Positions 43,086 to 52,065 of a stretch of DNA of 64,000 nt are shown here, piece after piece; the stretch's first letter is position 1; each line of letters starts with the position of its first letter. Source of the DNA: G965267605 sp965267605 (GTDB lineage Bacteria; Bacteroidota; Bacteroidia; Flavobacteriales_E; Vicingaceae); NCBI GenBank assembly GCA_965267605.1, contig OZ254088.1, forward strand, positions 1,426,001 to 1,490,000, read 5' to 3'. Position numbers and translations under genes: made by a program. The notes below the pieces were generated by a model. The model saw nothing but the letters and a program-made list of their open reading frames with translations, ran no database searches and had not been told where the DNA came from.

Positions 43086-44762
43086 ATGGGATACCCGACA
43101 GATTTGGAAATCGCGCAGAAGGCGGAAATGCAACATATCAGAGATATTGCTGCGAAGCTTGACATTAGTGAGGATGATATTGAAATGTATGGCAAGCACA
43201 AGGCAAAGCTGCCACACAATTTGATTAGCAATGAGAATATCAAGAAGAACAACTTGATTCTTGTTACAGCCCTTACTCCAACGCCTGCCGGAGAAGGAAA
43301 AACTACTGTTTCTATTGGTTTGACCGAAGGAATGAATAAGATTGGCAAGAAGACGACCGTAGTACTTCGTGAGCCATCTCTTGGTCCTGTATTTGGTATT
43401 AAAGGAGGTGCTGCCGGAGGTGGATACTCCCAGGTAGTACCAATGGAGGACATCAACCTTCACTTCACGGGTGACTTTTCAGCGATCGAGAAGGCCAACA
43501 ATCTGTTATCAGCATTAATTGATAACAACATTCAAAGTAAGACAAGAAGTCTCGGAATCGACCCACGTACAGTGCTCTGGAAGCGCGTGATGGACATGAA
43601 TGATCGTGCTTTAAGAGATATCGTTATTGGTCTTGGGGGTACTGGAAATGGTATTCCAAGGGAAGATGGTTTCAATATTACTGCCGCCTCCGAAATCATG
43701 GCAATCCTTTGTATGGCTAATGATATGCAGGATTTGAAGAAAAAGATTGGAAACATCTTTGTTGGCTTCACATTTGATAAGAAGCCCATTTACGCGAGAG
43801 ATTTAAACGCTGAGGGGCCAATGGCGATGATGCTCAAAGATGCTATCAAGCCTAACCTGGTTCAAACCCTGGAAGGCAACCCAGCCATTATTCATGGTGG
43901 ACCATTTGCGAACATCGCTCAAGGAACCAACTCTATCATTGCAACAAAGATGGGGCTGTCGCTTTCTGACTATGTGGTAACGGAAGCAGGATTTGGTTCT
44001 GATCTGGGTGCAGAGAAATTCCTGAACATCAAGTGTGGATATGCCGGGCTATCACCCAAATGTATAGTAATTGTAGCTACAATCAGAGCACTGCGATACC
44101 ACGGTGGGGCTGATTTGAAGCAAGTGAACGATCCAAATATTGATGCGTTGAAGGCTGGTCTTCCGAACCTTCTCAAACACGTTGAAAATGCTCAGCAATA
44201 TGGTATTGAGCCGGTTGTTGCCATTAACAACTTCGTAACTGACACTCCCGAGGAAGTAGAGGCCATTAAGGAGGCTTGCGCTGCTATCGGAGTAACTGCC
44301 GTTCTTTCTGAAGGATGGGCAAAAGGCGGTGATGGCACGCAGGATTTGGCAAGGGCGGTGGCAGAAGTTGTTGACCGTTGTGAAAATGAAATTACTCCGC
44401 TCTATGACTGGGAGACGTCTGTACAAGACAAGATCAAGGCTATTTGTACCAAAGTATATGGTGCCGATGATGTTGAATACAGCAAGCAAGCTCAAACAGA
44501 TCTCAAACGCATTGAAAAGCTCGGCTTAACCAACCTGCCGATCTGTATGGCTAAGACGCAGAAATCATTCTCAGACAACGATAAGCTAGTAGGAAGACCT
44601 ACCGGTTTTAATATCACCGTTAGAGAGATAGAGATTGCTGCCGGAGCAGGATTCCTTGTACCTATCACTGGAAAGATGATGCGTATGCCAGGATTGCCCG
44701 CTACTCCTGCCGCTGAAGGCATGGATATTTCCAATGATGGAGTGATCACCGGATTGTCATAA
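43086..44762 (+). CDS. fhs: Formate-tetrahydrofolate ligase
   Basis: 558 aa. It uses ATP to join formate and tetrahydrofolate to 10-formyl-THF in the cytoplasm. The ATP loop is TPAGEGKTT (66-74). Other family marks are REPSLGPVFGIKGGAAGGGYSQV quoted in part as PSLGPVFGIKGGAAGGGY, DINLHFTGDFSAI and ITGKMMRMPGLP near the end. Length is normal. It leads an operon with fdhD and two formate dehydrogenase subunits: fdhD starts on its stop (TAATG). The arrangement gives formate two fates, entry to the folate pool or oxidation. Confidence 0.96.
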   Translation: MGYPTDLEIAQKAEMQHIRDIAAKLDISEDDIEMYGKHKAKLPHNLISNENIKKNNLILVTALTPTPAGEGKTTVSIGLTEGMNKIGKKTTVVLREPSLGPVFGIKGGAAGGGYSQVVPMEDINLHFTGDFSAIEKANNLLSALIDNNIQSKTRSLGIDPRTVLWKRVMDMNDRALRDIVIGLGGTGNGIPREDGFNITAASEIMAILCMANDMQDLKKKIGNIFVGFTFDKKPIYARDLNAEGPMAMMLKDAIKPNLVQTLEGNPAIIHGGPFANIAQGTNSIIATKMGLSLSDYVVTEAGFGSDLGAEKFLNIKCGYAGLSPKCIVIVATIRALRYHGGADLKQVNDPNIDALKAGLPNLLKHVENAQQYGIEPVVAINNFVTDTPEEVEAIKEACAAIGVTAVLSEGWAKGGDGTQDLARAVAEVVDRCENEITPLYDWETSVQDKIKAICTKVYGADDVEYSKQAQTDLKRIEKLGLTNLPICMAKTQKSFSDNDKLVGRPTGFNITVREIEIAAGAGFLVPITGKMMRMPGLPATPAAEGMDISNDGVITGLS

Positions 44763-45565
44763 TGAGTGATAGCCTTAACTACGAAGGGCTAAAATGGCAT
44801 AATAATACGTTTCAGAAGGTGGACGATGAGCTACCTGTTGAAGACGTTATCCAGATCAACATCAACGGTGAGCCCTACACTATCCTTATGCGCACTCCAG
44901 GCGATGAGCTTGAATTGGTTCAGGGATTGCTTTACACTGAAGACATCTACCGGTCAGAAACCGCGATTTCCTTTAGCAGCGTGGAAAAGGGTGAACTCGG
45001 GCACATCAATGAGGTGCATCTTGAGATTCCAGACAAGGAACTAGGAAAAGGGTATCTGAATAGTCGCTCCATTCTATCTGTTTCCTCCTGCGGTATATGC
45101 GGTAAACGAGAGCTAGGTGACCTTCATCTTGATGGAGAGCAACTGGACGATACACGTGTGATACACCCGGATGCCATACTGAAGATGTATCAAACCTTCG
45201 AAACTGCACAGGAAAATTTCAGGAAAACAGGAGGAAGTCACGCTGCCGCGACATTCGGAATTAACGGAGATTTGATAACTTTAAAGGAAGATGTTGGACG
45301 GCACAATGCTGTTGACAAGGTTGTTGGATCATTAATAAGGGAGAATCGAATGCGGGAAGCCGCCTGCATACTAGTCAGCGGGCGCATTTCATATGAGATT
45401 GTTACCAAAGTATTTATGGCGAAGATCCCCATCCTTGCAGCTGTATCTGCACCTTCAACATTGGCAATTGATTTTGCGAAAGAATTAGGCATCACCTTGT
45501 TTGGGTTTTGCCGGGAAGACAGGGCCACATGCTATGCACATGCCCAAAGGGTTAAAAGAGATTGA
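44762..45565 (+). CDS. fdhD: Formate dehydrogenase sulfurtransferase FdhD
   Basis: 267 aa. FdhD passes sulfur from a cysteine desulfurase to the molybdenum cofactor of formate dehydrogenase, which is needed for activity. The CxxC pair is C110-G-I-C113 in SVSSCGICGKRELG. Other marks are MRTPGDELELVQGLLYTE quoted in part as TPGDELELVQGLL, TGGSHAAA, EDVGRHNAVDKVVG and VSGRISYEIV. The gene overlaps fhs by one base and lies 6 bases before the beta subunit gene, so maturation factor and enzyme are made together. Confidence 0.95.
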   Translation: MSDSLNYEGLKWHNNTFQKVDDELPVEDVIQININGEPYTILMRTPGDELELVQGLLYTEDIYRSETAISFSSVEKGELGHINEVHLEIPDKELGKGYLNSRSILSVSSCGICGKRELGDLHLDGEQLDDTRVIHPDAILKMYQTFETAQENFRKTGGSHAAATFGINGDLITLKEDVGRHNAVDKVVGSLIRENRMREAACILVSGRISYEIVTKVFMAKIPILAAVSAPSTLAIDFAKELGITLFGFCREDRATCYAHAQRVKRD

Positions 45566-45571
45566 TAGACT

Positions 45572-47221
45572 ATGTCGAAGAACCTAAGTGAATTATCAGG
45601 AAGGAAGGGACTCAATGAGAACCTTTTTGAGAAGCTGGGAGAGGCAGCACAGGAAACCGGATCACCATCTACGGTAGATCTAACTGAACTCGCTGAGGAG
45701 TTTCTCATTGGGAAGGCGAACACCTATGGTACGGCCACTTTCTACGATTTCCTCAAGCCCGAAAACAAGGGTAAGAAGGTATATGTGTGTAATGGAACTG
45801 CTTGTTTATGTGCAGGTACACAAGAATCTGTTATTGAGTCACTTAAATCTGAATTCAAAGAAGAGGAAATTGGCCATATGTGTTGTTTGGGAAGGTGCCA
45901 TGAAAACGGTGCATTCCACTATGAAGGCAACAACTATTCAGCCAAATCGGCTGATGAAATCAAAGACATCATTGCCAACAAAGAGCAAGCTAACGACACC
46001 TACAATGTTGGGGTTCACGGACCAGCTGTTTTAACTGAAGAGTACCCTGGCTTTGATGCGCATTATCAGATTTTTAAAGACGCCTTAAAGCGTCCGGCTG
46101 AAGAGGTGCTTGAAGAGATCAAGACGTCTAATATCCGTGGCCGTGGTGGAGCCGGATTTCCCATGGGAATCAAGTGGGGCTTCTGCCGTGCGGAGGAGTC
46201 TGACATGAAATTCATCGTGTGTAACGCAGATGAGGGAGACCCGGGTGCATATTCAGATCGTTACTTACTGGAAGAGAGACCTCATTCCGTGCTGCTTGGC
46301 ATGATGGTAGCTGGATATTGTATTGGCGCTTCTTGGGGCGTATTGTACATCAGAGCTGAGTATCCTGACTCTGTAACGATCATCGATAAAGCCATTCAAG
46401 AACTTAGAGACAACAATTTACTGGGTGAGGATATAGAAGGCACTGGATTCAACTTTGATTTCAAGATCATCAAAGCGCAAGGTGCGTATATCTGCGGTGA
46501 GGAAACGGCTTTGATCAACTCCATTGAAGGTCAGCGACCTGAAGTGCGTGTAAGACCTCCATTCCCTGCGCAGAAGGGCTTATTCAACAAGCCTACTATC
46601 GTGAACAACGTGGAGACCCTGGCGGCAGTGCCATGGATTCTGAAGAATGGCGGTGCAGCTTATGCTGCGCTTGGAACGGATAAGTCAACTGGCACTAAGC
46701 TGGTTTGCCTGGACAGTTTCTTCAACAACCCGGGAATGTATGAAGTGGAGATGGGAGCGCCTATGTCTACAATTGTAAACGAACTTGGTGGCGGCTTCAA
46801 AGAACCTGTGAAGGCCATGCAAATTGGCGGACCACTTGGAGGATTGGTGCCAACACATAAGATTGATGAGCTGACATTGGATTTTGAATCGTTCAATGAA
46901 GGTGGGTTCCTCTTGGGGCATGCCTCTGTTGTTAGTGTGCCGGAATCGTTTAGCATACTTGAGTTCCTTGAACACCTGTTTGAGTTTGCCAGCTATGAAA
47001 GCTGCGGCAAGTGCTTCCCATGCCGATTGGGAACTAAGCGTGCAGAGGAGATGTTCTCTCAGGCCAGACAAGGAACATACAAGATCGATCGCGAACTATT
47101 GGATGATTTATTAAATACACTTGAGGTAGGATCACTTTGCGCCCATGGCGGTGGAATCCCGCTACCAGCAAAGAATGCAATTCACTACTTCGAGGACGAA
47201 CTAAAAGAATATTACGCCTAA
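45572..47221 (+). CDS. NAD-linked formate dehydrogenase beta subunit, fused NuoE-NuoF type
   Basis: 549 aa. Residues ~1-130 are a complete NuoE/FdsG-like domain: helices, then a thioredoxin-like fold with 2Fe-2S ligands C73, C78 (CNGTAC) and C105, C109 (CLGRC). Residues ~150-549 are NuoF/FdsB-like: FMN/NAD site GRGGAGFPMGIKWGF (190-204) and NADEGDPGAYSDR, then the 4Fe-4S ligands C478, C481, C484 and C523 (SCGKCFPCRLGT ... SLCAHG). It takes electrons from the alpha subunit and reduces NAD+. In Cupriavidus the two parts are separate genes, fdsG and fdsB. The alpha subunit gene follows after 12 bases. Confidence 0.9.
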   Translation: MSKNLSELSGRKGLNENLFEKLGEAAQETGSPSTVDLTELAEEFLIGKANTYGTATFYDFLKPENKGKKVYVCNGTACLCAGTQESVIESLKSEFKEEEIGHMCCLGRCHENGAFHYEGNNYSAKSADEIKDIIANKEQANDTYNVGVHGPAVLTEEYPGFDAHYQIFKDALKRPAEEVLEEIKTSNIRGRGGAGFPMGIKWGFCRAEESDMKFIVCNADEGDPGAYSDRYLLEERPHSVLLGMMVAGYCIGASWGVLYIRAEYPDSVTIIDKAIQELRDNNLLGEDIEGTGFNFDFKIIKAQGAYICGEETALINSIEGQRPEVRVRPPFPAQKGLFNKPTIVNNVETLAAVPWILKNGGAAYAALGTDKSTGTKLVCLDSFFNNPGMYEVEMGAPMSTIVNELGGGFKEPVKAMQIGGPLGGLVPTHKIDELTLDFESFNEGGFLLGHASVVSVPESFSILEFLEHLFEFASYESCGKCFPCRLGTKRAEEMFSQARQGTYKIDRELLDDLLNTLEVGSLCAHGGGIPLPAKNAIHYFEDELKEYYA

Positions 47222-47233
47222 ACGTTTGAGCTT

Positions 47234-49978
47234 ATGAGTAAGATCGCCTACATCAACAATGAGCCTTTCGAAATTCAGGACGGGGAAACCATTATCTCGT
47301 TTGTGAGACGGTATTTTGGAGCAGACTCCATCCCTACCCTGTGTGACGCGCCTAACCTCGATCCATTTGGATCTTGTAGGGTATGTAGCGTAGAGGTAGC
47401 CATGGAAGAAGGTGGGGCAACAAGAACTGTTGCTTCATGTCATACACCTGTAATGGAAAATCAGTGGATTTACCCTGATACGAAGGAAATCCAAAAGCTT
47501 AGAAAGAATATCATTGAGCTGGTGTTAACGGACCATCCGTTGGATTGCCTTACCTGTGAGGTGAATGGCAATTGCGAGCTTCAGGATGTTGCAGCCCGTG
47601 TAGGCATTAGGGATGTGAGATACCCTGAAGGTGAAAACCACCTATGGCGTGAAAAGGATTTGAGTCACCCATATATGACTTCGGACCTCAGCAAGTGTAT
47701 CAACTGCTACAGATGCGTAAGAGCATGTGACGAAGTTCAGGGTGAAATGGTGTTATCGATGGCTGGAAGAGGTTTTGACAGCCACATTATCAAGGGTAGC
47801 GACAATAGCTTCTTTGATTCTGATTGCGTGAGTTGTGGCGCCTGTTCTCAAGCGTGTCCAACATCAGCAATTTCAGATGTATTCCAAAGTAAAGCCATCA
47901 GAGCTACTGAGAAGACCAGAACGATTTGTACATACTGTGGTGTAGGTTGTAACCTGGAGGTAAGCCACAATGGCAATGAGATCCTGAGTATTCAGGCGCC
48001 TTATGATGCATCCGCCAATCACGGACATACCTGTCTGAAAGGTAGATATGCGTTCAAATTTGCTGATCATCCGGATAGACTGACTTCACCACTTATCAAG
48101 AAGAACGGCAAGTTTGAAGAAGTTAGCTGGGATGAGGCCTATACGTTTATTGTTGATGAATTCCAGCGGATCCTAAAAGAAGACGGTCCGGATGCGATTG
48201 CCGGTATCTCTTCTGCAAGAACCCCGAATGAGGAAAACTATTTGATGCAGAAGTTCATGAGAGCAGTTGTAGGAACGAACAACATCGACTGTTGTGCAAG
48301 AGTTTGCCACTCTCCTACTGCACTTGGAATGCAGCGAACATTCGGAACTGGTGCTGGAACCAATCCAGTAAAAGACATTTACAAGACCGATTGCTTCTTC
48401 GTGATTGGTGCAAATCCAACAGATGCACACCCTGTAACTGGCGCGAGAATCAAGCAACAATTCATGAAAGGGGTAACAAGTATCGTTGCTGACCCAAGAA
48501 GAATTGAATTAGCGAAATACGCTACGCACCACCTTCAGTTGAAGCCAGGTACCAACGTTGCCCTGCTGAACATGATGCTTTACTACATCATTTCGGAAGA
48601 GTGGGAGGATCAGGCATTCATCGCAGAAAGAACGGAAGGTTATGAAGAGTTCAGGCAAGAGGTGCTTAAGCAGGATATTGACGAGTTAGCTGAGATTACA
48701 GGAGTTGACAAAGACCTCGTACGCGAAGCTACTTACGCATATGCTCATGCTGAGCGCGCAATGGAATTCCACGGACTAGGAGTTACAGAGCATCTGCAAG
48801 GAACGTTCACCGTCCAATTGATCGCTTCACTAGCAATGATTACCGGAAACGTTGGTAAAGAAGGTGCTGGCGTAAACCCATTGAGAGGACAGAACAACGT
48901 TCAGGGCGCAGCCGATATGGGAGCACAACCTCATCAGGGAGCTGGATACTTAGATGTAACAGACCCAGAGGTGAACGATCGTTACAATACGTTCTACGGT
49001 GTTGACAGAGTTCCAAGTCACATTGGATTCAAGATCCCGGAAATGTTTGATGCGGCTATAGATCGTAAGCTGAAGGCACTATGGATCATTGGTGAGGATG
49101 TTGTTCAAACCGATCCAAACACCAAGAAAGTGATGGAAGCAATGGACAGTTTAGACATGCTCATCGTTCAGGAACTGTTTATGACGGAAACTGCTAAGCA
49201 CGCAACAGTTATTCTTCCCGGTGCATCATTCCTTGAGAAAGAAGGAACGTTCACAAACAAAGAACGAAGAGTGCAGCGTGTGAATAAGGTGATGGATCCA
49301 CTACCTGGAACGAAGGTTGATGGTCAGATTATCGTTGACATCATGAACCGAATGGGTTACGAGCAGGAAGACTATACAGCCGCTGGTGTACTTGCGGAGA
49401 TCGCTGGTATAGTTCCATTCTTTGCTGGTGCGGTCTGGGAAGAACTTGGTGATGACGGAAAGCAATGGCCTATCACGAAGGATGGCTCCGATACCCCAAT
49501 GCTTCACGCAACGGAATTCAAGCGTGGCCTTGGTAAGCTGACACACTTCAACTACACTGAGTCGTTAGAGGTTCAAAAGCACGGAAAAGACTACCCTTAT
49601 ATCATAACCACCAATCGTGAGTTAGAACATTACAATTGTGGTGCACAAACAAGAAGGACTGCCAACGTTGAGATCTTAACGAAGGATGTGCTGTTAATCA
49701 ATCCAGAGGATGCTGCAGAGAACGGCATTGCTGACGGAGATATGGTTTGTGTGGAGTCGCCTCGCGGAAAGGTCGATATTGAGGCTAAGATTGATGACGG
49801 GATGAAAAAGGGCATTCTTAGTTCTACTTTCCACTTCCCGGAAATCATGCTCAACATCATTACTTCTGATGAGCATTGCACCGAAGCGCTTTGTCCGGAA
49901 TACAAGGTAGTTTCATGTAGGATCAGAAAAGCGCGTAAGACAGAAAACCGCAAAGCTGGAGAAGTAGTCGAAGCGTAA
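47234..49978 (+). CDS. Molybdopterin formate dehydrogenase alpha subunit, FdsA/FdhF type
   Basis: 914 aa. Oxidises formate to CO2 at a bis-pterin Mo (or W) site. Cofactor ligands in order: 2Fe-2S C37, C48, C51, C69; His-Cys3 4Fe-4S H101, C105, C108, C114; two 4Fe-4S clusters C155/158/161/165 and C198/201/204/208; the catalytic-domain cluster C232, C235, C239, C267 (CTYCGVGC). The metal ligand is Cys358 in ARVCHSPTALG, with His359, in place of the selenocysteine of E. coli FdhF. There is no Tat signal, so it is cytoplasmic and partners the NuoE/NuoF-like subunit encoded 12 bases upstream. No delta subunit (FdsD) is found after it. Confidence 0.93.
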   Translation: MSKIAYINNEPFEIQDGETIISFVRRYFGADSIPTLCDAPNLDPFGSCRVCSVEVAMEEGGATRTVASCHTPVMENQWIYPDTKEIQKLRKNIIELVLTDHPLDCLTCEVNGNCELQDVAARVGIRDVRYPEGENHLWREKDLSHPYMTSDLSKCINCYRCVRACDEVQGEMVLSMAGRGFDSHIIKGSDNSFFDSDCVSCGACSQACPTSAISDVFQSKAIRATEKTRTICTYCGVGCNLEVSHNGNEILSIQAPYDASANHGHTCLKGRYAFKFADHPDRLTSPLIKKNGKFEEVSWDEAYTFIVDEFQRILKEDGPDAIAGISSARTPNEENYLMQKFMRAVVGTNNIDCCARVCHSPTALGMQRTFGTGAGTNPVKDIYKTDCFFVIGANPTDAHPVTGARIKQQFMKGVTSIVADPRRIELAKYATHHLQLKPGTNVALLNMMLYYIISEEWEDQAFIAERTEGYEEFRQEVLKQDIDELAEITGVDKDLVREATYAYAHAERAMEFHGLGVTEHLQGTFTVQLIASLAMITGNVGKEGAGVNPLRGQNNVQGAADMGAQPHQGAGYLDVTDPEVNDRYNTFYGVDRVPSHIGFKIPEMFDAAIDRKLKALWIIGEDVVQTDPNTKKVMEAMDSLDMLIVQELFMTETAKHATVILPGASFLEKEGTFTNKERRVQRVNKVMDPLPGTKVDGQIIVDIMNRMGYEQEDYTAAGVLAEIAGIVPFFAGAVWEELGDDGKQWPITKDGSDTPMLHATEFKRGLGKLTHFNYTESLEVQKHGKDYPYIITTNRELEHYNCGAQTRRTANVEILTKDVLLINPEDAAENGIADGDMVCVESPRGKVDIEAKIDDGMKKGILSSTFHFPEIMLNIITSDEHCTEALCPEYKVVSCRIRKARKTENRKAGEVVEA

Positions 49979-50003
49979 CAAAGGAGCTTAACTATTTCCT
50001 TGG

Positions 50004-50011
50004 TAATTTTC
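50004..50011 (+). promoter_or_regulatory. Probable -7 box of the four-helix membrane protein gene
   Basis: TAATTTTC, one mismatch from TAnnTTTG, ends 4 bases before the ATG at 50016. It would separate this gene from the formate operon. Confidence 0.35.
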
Positions 50012-50015
50012 CTGT

Positions 50016-50393
50016 ATGAGTTTGGGAAAACAGGTTGTCAGATGGTTACTCGTCATATTCTTCCTATTCATGGGAATAACTGGTGTTAGCGCTATGTTTC
50101 AGGAACACCTCTCCCCTTTTCCCTTACTTGCACAACTATCCATTGGGATCTTCGGAATTACTGGGCTCGTTGCTGCGGCAGGACTCATATTCAACAAGTC
50201 GTGGGGACATCTTGCTGGATATGGTGTAGCAGGTGGTATTTGTATAATGTTTCTTGGAGAAGCTTACAACCATTTCTTTGTTGAGCTCAAGGGATTTACA
50301 CTGGAAGACTTTCTGTGGTCAGCACTCTTCCTGTCATGTCCTTTGCTATCGTTTCTGGGTTTGAGGCTCATTCGAATGAAGCCACAACTGTAA
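50016..50393 (+). CDS. Small four-helix membrane protein (DoxX-like)
   Basis: 125 aa with four predicted membrane segments at ~8-28, ~38-60, ~68-85 and ~98-120. The layout, with GVSAMFQEH after the first helix and a glycine-rich second helix, resembles small DoxX/DoxD-like proteins, but the similarity is weak and no redox cysteine motif is present. It lies 38 bases after the formate dehydrogenase gene and 48 bases before a sigma factor gene. Function unknown. Confidence 0.7.
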   Translation: MSLGKQVVRWLLVIFFLFMGITGVSAMFQEHLSPFPLLAQLSIGIFGITGLVAAAGLIFNKSWGHLAGYGVAGGICIMFLGEAYNHFFVELKGFTLEDFLWSALFLSCPLLSFLGLRLIRMKPQL

Positions 50394-50441
50394 TTTGTAA
50401 CACCCGGATGAATTGCGCATCTAACACCGAAAGATGACATC

Positions 50442-51311
50442 ATGAACCCACTAACAGCAAATTACTCTGAGGACGAGAATAAGGAACTTGTAGGCAAGGT
50501 TCTAAAGGGCGATTCGAAGGCCTTAAATCAGTTGATTCACATCCATCAACCCTTTATCTATAACGTTGCGTGGAAGTTCACACACAGTCCGGAAGACGCA
50601 ATGGACCTAACACAGGAAACATTGATCAAAGTGGTAACCAAGCTTTCCACGTTCGAGGGCAAAAGCAACTTTAGAACGTGGTTGTATAAGATTGTGTTCA
50701 ACGAATTCTTGCAAACAAAAAGAAAGGACAAGGAAAAGATGTTCACCAGCTTTGAAGAGCATGACAGGTTATTGAATGCAACTCCCGATCCTGAGTTAAC
50801 TCCTGAAGAGGAGTTGGAACTGACAGACTATGCCGAGGAAGTTAAATTTAGATGTACTTCCGCGATGCTAATCTGTTTGGATCGAGAGCAGCGTTTGATT
50901 CTTCTTCTAGGTGACCTTTTTGGTATTGACCACAACGTTGGGGCTGAAATATTTGACATCTCACCACAGAACTTCCGTGTAAAATTATCCAGGGCCAGGA
51001 AAGACCTAAACAACTATATGGAATATCGCTGTGGACTTGTGAATAAGAACAATCCATGTAGGTGCACCAAGAAAGCGAAAAGTGCTCTCAAGATGGGGTT
51101 ACTGAACGAAGATGACCTTACCTTTTTACCGTCCTTCACAAAACGAATTGGCGATTTCGTTCATCAGCACCAGTCGGAAATGCGTGAAAAGATTGACGCC
51201 AAGTATCTGGAGATCTACCGAAACCAACCTGGAAAAGTTGATTTTGATGCAGAAACGGTAATTAATAAGGTTATTAAGGACGAGGGATTGAAACAACTTT
51301 TCAATTTCTAA
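50442..51311 (+). CDS. Sigma-70 family factor with a cysteine-bearing C-terminal extension
   Basis: 289 aa. Residues ~30-95 are sigma region 2 (YNVAWKFTHSPEDAMDLTQETLIKV quoted in part as HSPEDAMDLTQETLIK, then KSNFRTWLYKIVFNEF) and ~135-190 are region 4 (REQRLILLLGDLFGI, ISPQNFRVKLSRARKDL). Unlike typical ECF factors of ~180 aa, it carries ~90 more residues with C197, C206, C208 (RCGLVNKNNPCRC), a possible zinc or redox site, followed by helices. No anti-sigma gene is adjacent, so the tail may itself control activity. A SRPBCC gene with a promoter-like leader follows. Confidence 0.85.
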   Translation: MNPLTANYSEDENKELVGKVLKGDSKALNQLIHIHQPFIYNVAWKFTHSPEDAMDLTQETLIKVVTKLSTFEGKSNFRTWLYKIVFNEFLQTKRKDKEKMFTSFEEHDRLLNATPDPELTPEEELELTDYAEEVKFRCTSAMLICLDREQRLILLLGDLFGIDHNVGAEIFDISPQNFRVKLSRARKDLNNYMEYRCGLVNKNNPCRCTKKAKSALKMGLLNEDDLTFLPSFTKRIGDFVHQHQSEMREKIDAKYLEIYRNQPGKVDFDAETVINKVIKDEGLKQLFNF

Positions 51312-51404
51312 TCCTTGACAGCACTTCGATTCCGGACTTTTTTCAATTTTTCTCTACCGTTTTTGTAACATCTTCCGCCCTACGTGTATCTAAATCAACG
51401 AATA

Positions 51405-51418
51405 GGCCCAAAAGGGCC
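51405..51418 (+). promoter_or_regulatory. Short GC hairpin in the leader of the SRPBCC gene
   Basis: GGCCC (51405-51409) and GGGCC (51414-51418) with an AAAA loop, 26 bases before the ATG. The 130-base leader also holds GTAAC (51365-51369). The stem is short, so a function is uncertain. Confidence 0.25.
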
Positions 51419-51443
51419 AAGTTGAATTTTAAAACACATAGTC

Positions 51444-51953
51444 ATGGGACAATTGAATAACAAAAAGAGTATTGAAGTAAACGCCAGCATTAATAAAGTT
51501 TGGGAGATCATCGGACCCAATTTTGCTGACATCTCCAAATGGGCCAGGGGCATTAACAACTCATGGATAAACGAAGACATTCCGAAAGAGTTTGATGATG
51601 CTCCAGCAGGTGGTAGGTTTTGTGATGTGAAGGGGTTTGGTAAGATGCAAGAGGACATCCTCAATTATGACTCCACTAACTACAACATCACTTGGACAGC
51701 AGATGGTGAGAAAATTCCAGGGTTCGTGAAAAGACTTCAGAACTCTATCACGCTTGAGAAAGTCTCTGAGACAAAGACCAAGATAACGTCTCACCTAACC
51801 GCAGACCTGCTGGGGGTCAAGGGTAAGTTATTAGGAGGTGTTATTTCCAAACAATTTAGTAAAGCCATTGACGGATTCTTTACTGACTGGAAGATATATG
51901 CCGAGACAGGAGATATCTCAGCGACAAAAAAGAGGGAACTCCAGACTGCGTAA
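51444..51953 (+). CDS. SRPBCC (START/polyketide-cyclase-like) protein
   Basis: 169 aa, no signal peptide. The helix-grip pattern is visible: KSIEVNASINKVWEIIGPNFADISKW at the N-terminus (quoted in part as IEVNASINKVWEIIG), central strands (NITWTADGEKIPGF) and a long C-terminal helix (ISKQFSKAIDGFFTDWKIY). Such proteins bind lipids or other hydrophobic ligands; no catalytic residue is evident. It has its own leader and a following terminator, so it is monocistronic. The sigma factor encoded just upstream may control it, but this is only a guess from position. Confidence 0.8.
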   Translation: MGQLNNKKSIEVNASINKVWEIIGPNFADISKWARGINNSWINEDIPKEFDDAPAGGRFCDVKGFGKMQEDILNYDSTNYNITWTADGEKIPGFVKRLQNSITLEKVSETKTKITSHLTADLLGVKGKLLGGVISKQFSKAIDGFFTDWKIYAETGDISATKKRELQTA

Positions 51954-51971
51954 TCATTCATTAAGCGGAAT

Positions 51972-52004
51972 GGAAGCGTCTCTGATGGGGACGCTTTCTT
52001 TTTG
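51972..52004 (+). terminator. Intrinsic terminator after the SRPBCC gene
   Basis: AAGCGTC (51974-51980) pairs with GACGCTT (51990-51996), extended by G-T pairs, and is followed by TTCTTTTT. It lies 20 bases after the stop. Confidence 0.8.
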
Positions 52005-52065
52005 GTTCAAATTGAACAATGATTCATTCTCATCGGTTAAATTCACTACCCGAAACTGATCGCTG

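Noticed and set aside
47234..49978. Selenocysteine at the formate dehydrogenase active site
   Set aside because: The metal-ligand position is an ordinary cysteine codon (Cys358 in ARVCHSP); no in-frame TGA is present.
51365..51386. ECF-sigma promoter (GTAAC ... CGT) before the SRPBCC gene
   Set aside because: The spacing of about 13 bases is shorter than the usual 16-17 and the -10 part (CGTG) is a poor match, so it is not listed as a promoter.
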